64,000 bases of DNA, from contig JAQURM010000010.1 in NCBI GenBank assembly GCA_028715605.1, forward strand, positions 1 to 64,000. Reading direction: 5' to 3'. Source of the stretch: Desulfovibrionales bacterium (lineage in GTDB: Bacteria; Desulfobacterota; QYQD01). Under the pieces are notes generated by a model. It saw only the letters and a list, made by a program, of their open reading frames with translations. It ran no database searches and was not told where the DNA came from. The position numbers and the translations under genes were made by a program. Shown here in pieces: positions 60,520 through 64,000 of this stretch (position 1 is its first letter; each line of letters opens with the position of its first letter).

Positions 60520-61917
60520 ATGCCGTTCCAAAAACAACCGGATTGCAAACACGAGATTATCTTAGACAGCATAGCGGATGGTGTATTTACCGTAGATATG
60601 GAATGGAAGATTACCTCCTTCAACCGTGCGGCTGAGAAGATTACCGGCATACCAAGAGAAGAGGCCCTGGGCCGCTTATGCAGCGATGTTTTTCGGGCCA
60701 ATATATGCGAGACGGATTGCGCCTTAAAAAAAACTATGTTGACCAAAAGGCCAATCATCAATAAGCCTGTCTATATAATAAACGACCGGGGTAAAAAGAT
60801 TCCAATAAGCGTCAGCACGACTGTATTTAAAAATGAACGCGGGAAAATTATAGGCGGTGTGGAGACCTTCCGGGACCTTTCTATGGTTGAGGAGCTGCGG
60901 AAGGAATTGACCAAACGGCACCGCCTGGACGACATTATCAGTAAAAATCACGAGATGCAGAAGATTTTTGCCATCTTGCCGGAAATAGCCGCCAGTGAGA
61001 GCACCGTCCTTATCGAAGGCCCCAGCGGCTCCGGCAAGGAACTCTTTGCCAAGGCCATTCATAATCTAAGCCAGCGCCGCAAAAAGCCGTTTGTCGCGGT
61101 AAACTGTGCTGCGATGCCGGATACTCTTTTGGAATCGGAGCTTTTTGGTTACGTGGCCGGGGCCTTTACCGATGCCAAGAAGAATAAGCCGGGCAGGTTT
61201 GCCCTGGCCCAGGGAGGGACCATCTTCCTGGATGAAATCAGCGACATTTCTCCGGCCCTTCAGATTCGGCTCTTGCGGGTCCTGCAGGAAAAGGAATTTG
61301 AACCCCTGGGGGGTACAAGACCAATTAAGGCCGATGTGCGTGTACTGGTCTCCACCAACAAAAGCCTGGAAGTCCTGGTGAAAGAAGGAAGATTTCGGGA
61401 GGACCTCTACTACCGCATCAATGTGATGAAGATCATCCTGCCGCCACTTTTGGAACGGAAAGAGGATATACCCCTGCTGATTGACCATATAATCGATCGT
61501 TTTAACCGGTTACGAGGAAAGGATATCTCCGGGATGTCGGAAGAGACACTCGCCATCCTTATGCATCATGATTACCCTGGAAATGTCCGCGAACTGGAAA
61601 ACATAATCGAACATGCCTTTATACTTTGCAAGTCTGGACTTATTAACCCAAGCCACTTGCCCTCCCATCTAATACCAAAGGGGTCGGGTCAAGTGTTCGC
61701 CCAGGTCGAAGATACGCCTGGGCGTGCGAATCTGCCTGCGGCACGACCGGTAAGGGCCAGTTTAACTGCAATGGAACGCCGGTTCATTTATGAGACCCTT
61801 ATGAGTAACAATTGGAACCGGTTGGCCACAGCCCGGGAGCTTGGCATCAATAAAACCACATTATGGCGTAAAATGAAGAAGCTGAATATCAGCGCGCCGA
61901 AGTCGGGTCAGAGGTGA
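60520..61917 (+). CDS. PAS-AAA-Fis sigma-54-dependent activator
   Basis: A 465-residue enhancer-binding protein. An N-terminal PAS domain (about 5-125) contains a cysteine cluster LCSDVFRANICETDC, a pattern that may sense redox state. The AAA+ domain (about 145-370) has Walker A GPSGSGKELFAKA, Walker B GGTIFLDEI, and a second-region VREL motif (PGNVRELENII). The sigma-54 contact loop reads GAFTDA in place of the usual GAFTGA. The C-terminal Fis-type HTH is ATARELGINKTTLWRKMKKL. It lies downstream of the tmc genes, whose first promoter has a GG-N10-GC site, so it is the probable regulator of that cluster. It has no receiver domain, so control is likely through PAS ligand or redox state. Confidence 0.9.
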   Translation: MPFQKQPDCKHEIILDSIADGVFTVDMEWKITSFNRAAEKITGIPREEALGRLCSDVFRANICETDCALKKTMLTKRPIINKPVYIINDRGKKIPISVSTTVFKNERGKIIGGVETFRDLSMVEELRKELTKRHRLDDIISKNHEMQKIFAILPEIAASESTVLIEGPSGSGKELFAKAIHNLSQRRKKPFVAVNCAAMPDTLLESELFGYVAGAFTDAKKNKPGRFALAQGGTIFLDEISDISPALQIRLLRVLQEKEFEPLGGTRPIKADVRVLVSTNKSLEVLVKEGRFREDLYYRINVMKIILPPLLERKEDIPLLIDHIIDRFNRLRGKDISGMSEETLAILMHHDYPGNVRELENIIEHAFILCKSGLINPSHLPSHLIPKGSGQVFAQVEDTPGRANLPAARPVRASLTAMERRFIYETLMSNNWNRLATARELGINKTTLWRKMKKLNISAPKSGQR

Positions 61918-61922
61918 TCGTT

Positions 61923-62258
61923 ATGGAGAGATTCCGTAATTATGTGGGCAAAACTGTTGTTCTGGAGAAGGTTAGGGAGGCAGTGGCGCAAAATGCCTAC
62001 GGGCTGGCCGGCCGGTACCTGCCCGATCCACCGGAAGATTTTGATGAATTTGAGTTTATCACCGATTGGGATGGAGAAAATAAACTGGCGTTGATGGTGA
62101 CCGTGGAGATGATGAAGGTTAAAAGAATATTTTTTGGGATATCGTCCCCTGAGAATCCCGATGTGGTTAGAGGCTTATCCGATACAGAGCTGAAAGAACT
62201 CCTGGAGAAAAAAGGGGGCGTATTCGTAAGCTTTTTTGATCATATTACTCGAGGCTAG
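61923..62258 (+). CDS. Small protein of unknown function after the activator gene
   Basis: Not recognised. The 111 residues from the ATG at 61923 are preceded by GAGGTG; a GTG at 61914 would add three residues. Soluble, acidic in the middle (DPPEDFDEFEFITDWDGE) and with a C-terminal helix LSDTELKELLEKKGG. It contains no cysteine or membrane segment. The start lies six bases after the activator's stop, so it is probably co-translated. Its 3' end overlaps the convergent C_GCAxxG_C_C gene by 14 bases. A role linked to the activator is inference only. Confidence 0.65.
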   Translation: MERFRNYVGKTVVLEKVREAVAQNAYGLAGRYLPDPPEDFDEFEFITDWDGENKLALMVTVEMMKVKRIFFGISSPENPDVVRGLSDTELKELLEKKGGVFVSFFDHITRG

Positions 62259-62736
62259 CCCGGCTGCCTGCCAGGATCAGACTGGATTCCAATTCCTGTT
62301 CGTCTCTTATTTGCCTTGTTAGCCCCACGGTTTCCAGTAACTCCAGGGTGATATGAATCGCACCGACAATAAGTGGGTAGCAGACCTCAGTTGGTATTTT
62401 TGAAGGATCATGCTCCAGAATATCGGCGCATGTATTACCCGGATATTTGCCGATTAATTTATTAAATCGGGCCTCCATTTCTTCGATCAACAGATAAACG
62501 CCTCTATCTATCTTATCTACGGCAGCAAAGGTTAAGAGACAGCCCGCTCCGGTCAGGGCGCCGCAGGTTACCCCCTGGAAGCCCATGGCTCCAACCAGAC
62601 CGCCGGCCGCCTTGATCACATCATGGCTGTAGATGCCCAGTTCGCCGAGGCCGATATCAATAACGATCTGGCTACACAGAAGACCCCGTGCCGCGGCCTT
62701 TTTTACCTCTTCGTTAATGTATGCAAGTGATGGCAT
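62245..62736 (-). CDS. C_GCAxxG_C_C family redox protein
   Basis: Small cysteine protein of the C_GCAxxG_C_C family, found mostly in anaerobes and thought to be redox-active. The core VTCGALTGAGCLL is near residues 56-68, after GGLVGAMGFQG. An upstream Cys is in LLCSQIVIDIGLG and later ones are in NTCADIL and TEVCYPL. The ATG at 62736 gives 163 residues; a GTG at 62754 is possible but neither has a clear ribosome binding site. It is transcribed away from the HdrA-like gene at 63276. Exact role unknown. Confidence 0.72.
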   Translation of the reverse strand: MPSLAYINEEVKKAAARGLLCSQIVIDIGLGELGIYSHDVIKAAGGLVGAMGFQGVTCGALTGAGCLLTFAAVDKIDRGVYLLIEEMEARFNKLIGKYPGNTCADILEHDPSKIPTEVCYPLIVGAIHITLELLETVGLTRQIRDEQELESSLILAGSRASLE

Positions 62737-62754
62737 AACCGTTTTTCTATCCAC

Positions 62755-63275
62755 TTTTTGTGACGCTCCATTTTGCCGGGATGAATAAACAAGATTAGAT
62801 GGTCACATATAATGGATGACATTGTTCCGGTCAAGCTTTTTGTTGCACCCTGATCCACCGGCAAGGCATCATCTGCGGCGTTGCCTTCGATCGCTCCTCC
62901 TTGCGACGTATTGCTCCATACGCCTTAGTCGTCGCTCCTCGGCGCCTTGCATCTAATACCTTGCCGGTGATCAGGAATACTTCATAACCTGCTGATTTTA
63001 ATCTTGATAGCCAAATAAGCGGGGGATTTGGGTGCAGCTTTTAAGGCTGAACATGCATAGCGAGCGCATACGATGCATTTTACCTTGCATACGGAGATTC
63101 CACGCAGCTTGCTGGGGGAGCTTCAATTTATCTAATAGGGGGTTTACTTTCTTAACTAATATGTGATAAAAAAAGACATTCTGCTTTTGAGCAGCATGGC
63201 AATACAGGTGAGGGCGGCCGGCAGGAAGACTTGATGGGTCGCCGGCAAGAGGCCGATTAACCGGAGGCGAAGGGA
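62755..63275. repeat. Non-coding region with two dispersed repeats
   Basis: 62852-62972 is an element with inverted ends, GATCCACCGGCAAGGCA and TACCTTGCCGGTGATC (62852-62868 and 62957-62972), enclosing TTGCGACGTATTGCTCCATA-type sequence. 63048-63127 is an inverted copy of the repeat at 40402-40523. The remaining bases hold the promoter region of the HdrA-like gene; no clear promoter was found by eye. Confidence 0.6.
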
Positions 63276-64000
63276 ATGACAGTAGAAAGCACTTCCTCAG
63301 CAGTAAATAAACCGCGCATAGGCGTGTGGATATGTGATTGTCAGGGGCGCGTTTCCACGAACGTAGATACCGTGTCCCTTGTTGAGAGGGCGCGAGAGAT
63401 GGACGGCGTGGTCACGGTGAGGCGCGTGGATGCGCTGTGCAACACAGAGGAACTGACCCGGCTCCGGGCCGAACTTAAGGAGAACAACATCAATCGGTTC
63501 CTTTTTGCCGGATGTTCTGCGCGGTCGTCGCTCCGTTTTCCCGAACAGCAGATCAGCGCCGTGCTGGAAAGCACAGAGATAGACAAGGCCATGTTCGAGG
63601 TGGCGAACATCCGGGAACAGTGCGCCTGGGTCCATGACGACCGGAAGGCAGCGACGGCCAAGGCCCTTGACGTGCTCCGCATGGCTCATGTCAGATTGAA
63701 ATTGGACACCCCGCGTGCGCCGGCGACTAAAATCGTACCCAGGTCCCTGGTTATAGGCGGCGGGCCGGCCGGTTTACAGACCGCCCAGGATCTTGCCGCC
63801 CTTGGTCAGCAGGTAACACTGGTAGAACAGGCTTCATACCTGGGGGGACGCATGTGTCAGATTCCCTTTCTCTTCCAGACCGAAAACTGGCCTGGGCGTT
63901 GCGTGAGTACCTGCGTAGGTCCGGTTCAGGCTGCAGGCAGCATGTTTCACCCGAATGTGGAATGCCTTACATCTTCGGAGGTTGCTGATATCGAAAGAGT
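63276..64000 (+). CDS. HdrA-like iron-sulfur flavoprotein, 3' truncated by window edge
   Basis: ATG at 63276 with GGAGGCGAAGGG upstream; about 241 residues are visible and the frame runs off the end. The N-terminal domain is HdrA-like: IGVWICDCQGR, FLFAGCSARSS, then VANIREQCAWVHDD. From about residue 150 an FAD-binding Rossmann fold begins, LVIGGGPAGLQTAQDLAALGQ, followed by YLGGRMCQIP. A cysteine pair CVSTC and HPNVECLTSSEV match the HdrA pattern. HdrA bifurcates or transfers electrons to HdrBC-like partners, and such partners probably follow outside the window. Close kin also occur as QmoA/QmoB in sulfate reducers; the full length is needed to decide. Confidence 0.8.
   Translation, partial: MTVESTSSAVNKPRIGVWICDCQGRVSTNVDTVSLVERAREMDGVVTVRRVDALCNTEELTRLRAELKENNINRFLFAGCSARSSLRFPEQQISAVLESTEIDKAMFEVANIREQCAWVHDDRKAATAKALDVLRMAHVRLKLDTPRAPATKIVPRSLVIGGGPAGLQTAQDLAALGQQVTLVEQASYLGGRMCQIPFLFQTENWPGRCVSTCVGPVQAAGSMFHPNVECLTSSEVADIER

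Noticed and set aside
1-64000. tRNA, rRNA genes or CRISPR arrays
   Set aside because: No T-loop GGTTCRANYCC with matching acceptor stem, no rRNA stretches and no regularly spaced repeats with unique spacers were found by eye.

Overview
This window looks like a chromosomal stretch from a strictly anaerobic, probably sulfate- or sulfur-reducing member of the Desulfobacterota (former Deltaproteobacteria). The evidence is a Tmc-type electron-transfer module (two TmcB-like CCG/4Fe-4S proteins, TmcC-like membrane protein, tryptophan-rich TmcD), the start of an HdrA-like flavoprotein, a C_GCAxxG_C_C protein, a tungstate-type ABC transporter, late cobamide assembly genes, lysine synthesis through DapL, and the archaeal-type ADH synthase/dehydroquinate synthase II entry to the shikimate pathway. 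No rRNA, tRNA or CRISPR array was found. The genus cannot be named from the sequence.

Layout. 1-1131: end of a tungstate-type ABC transporter. 1316-6419 (minus): cbiR-cobU-cobT-cobS-cobQ-GNAT, a cobamide remodelling and nucleotide-loop assembly operon. 6947-11651: a Cache/PAS histidine kinase and a REC-PAS-PAS-kinase-REC hybrid. 11870-36537 (minus): a long, tightly packed housekeeping run. Read in transcription order it is surE, clpB, hsp20, xerC-hslV-hslU, argB-argD-argF-argG-argH, a FN3 lipoprotein, lysA-dapF-dapA-dapB, a FAH-family gene, dapL, folK, a metal-binding membrane protein, a transaldolase, a lytic transglycosylase, pgsA and an Old-Yellow-Enzyme-type reductase. 36906-40299: an unrecognised gene coupled to a cysteine synthase/cysteinyl-tRNA synthetase fusion. 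40525-47678: accessory genes (GxxExxY, nitroreductase, DUF169, PfkB kinase, four-helix-bundle protein, a stub of a DNA methylase, an orphan HhH-GPD-like gene, an antitoxin-like gene, a RhuM-Fic protein, a YkgJ-type protein) among many dispersed repeats. 47692-54920: an eight-gene aro-tyrA operon. 55330-62258: the tmc cluster and its probable sigma-54 activator. 62245-64000: C_GCAxxG_C_C gene, repeats, and an HdrA-like gene running off the end.

The most exciting element is the 5' leader of the aro operon (47692-47949). A strong promoter-like pair is followed by a 27-codon leader peptide that contains F-Y-Y-F-C-Y-Y-Y. Next come five RNA segments that can pair A:B, B:C, C:D or D:E, with C and E identical and both exactly complementary to D. 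This fits ribosome-mediated attenuation responding to charged tRNA-Tyr/tRNA-Phe and controlling the whole shikimate-to-tyrosine route.

Other points of interest are the fused Cys synthase-CysRS with an altered HIGH motif, a GG-N10-GC sigma-54 promoter before tmcB next to a PAS-AAA-Fis activator, and an orphan gene bracketed by 34-bp inverted repeats. There are also gene remnants left by cassette insertion, and several families of dispersed intergenic repeats, some of which have become part of coding sequences.
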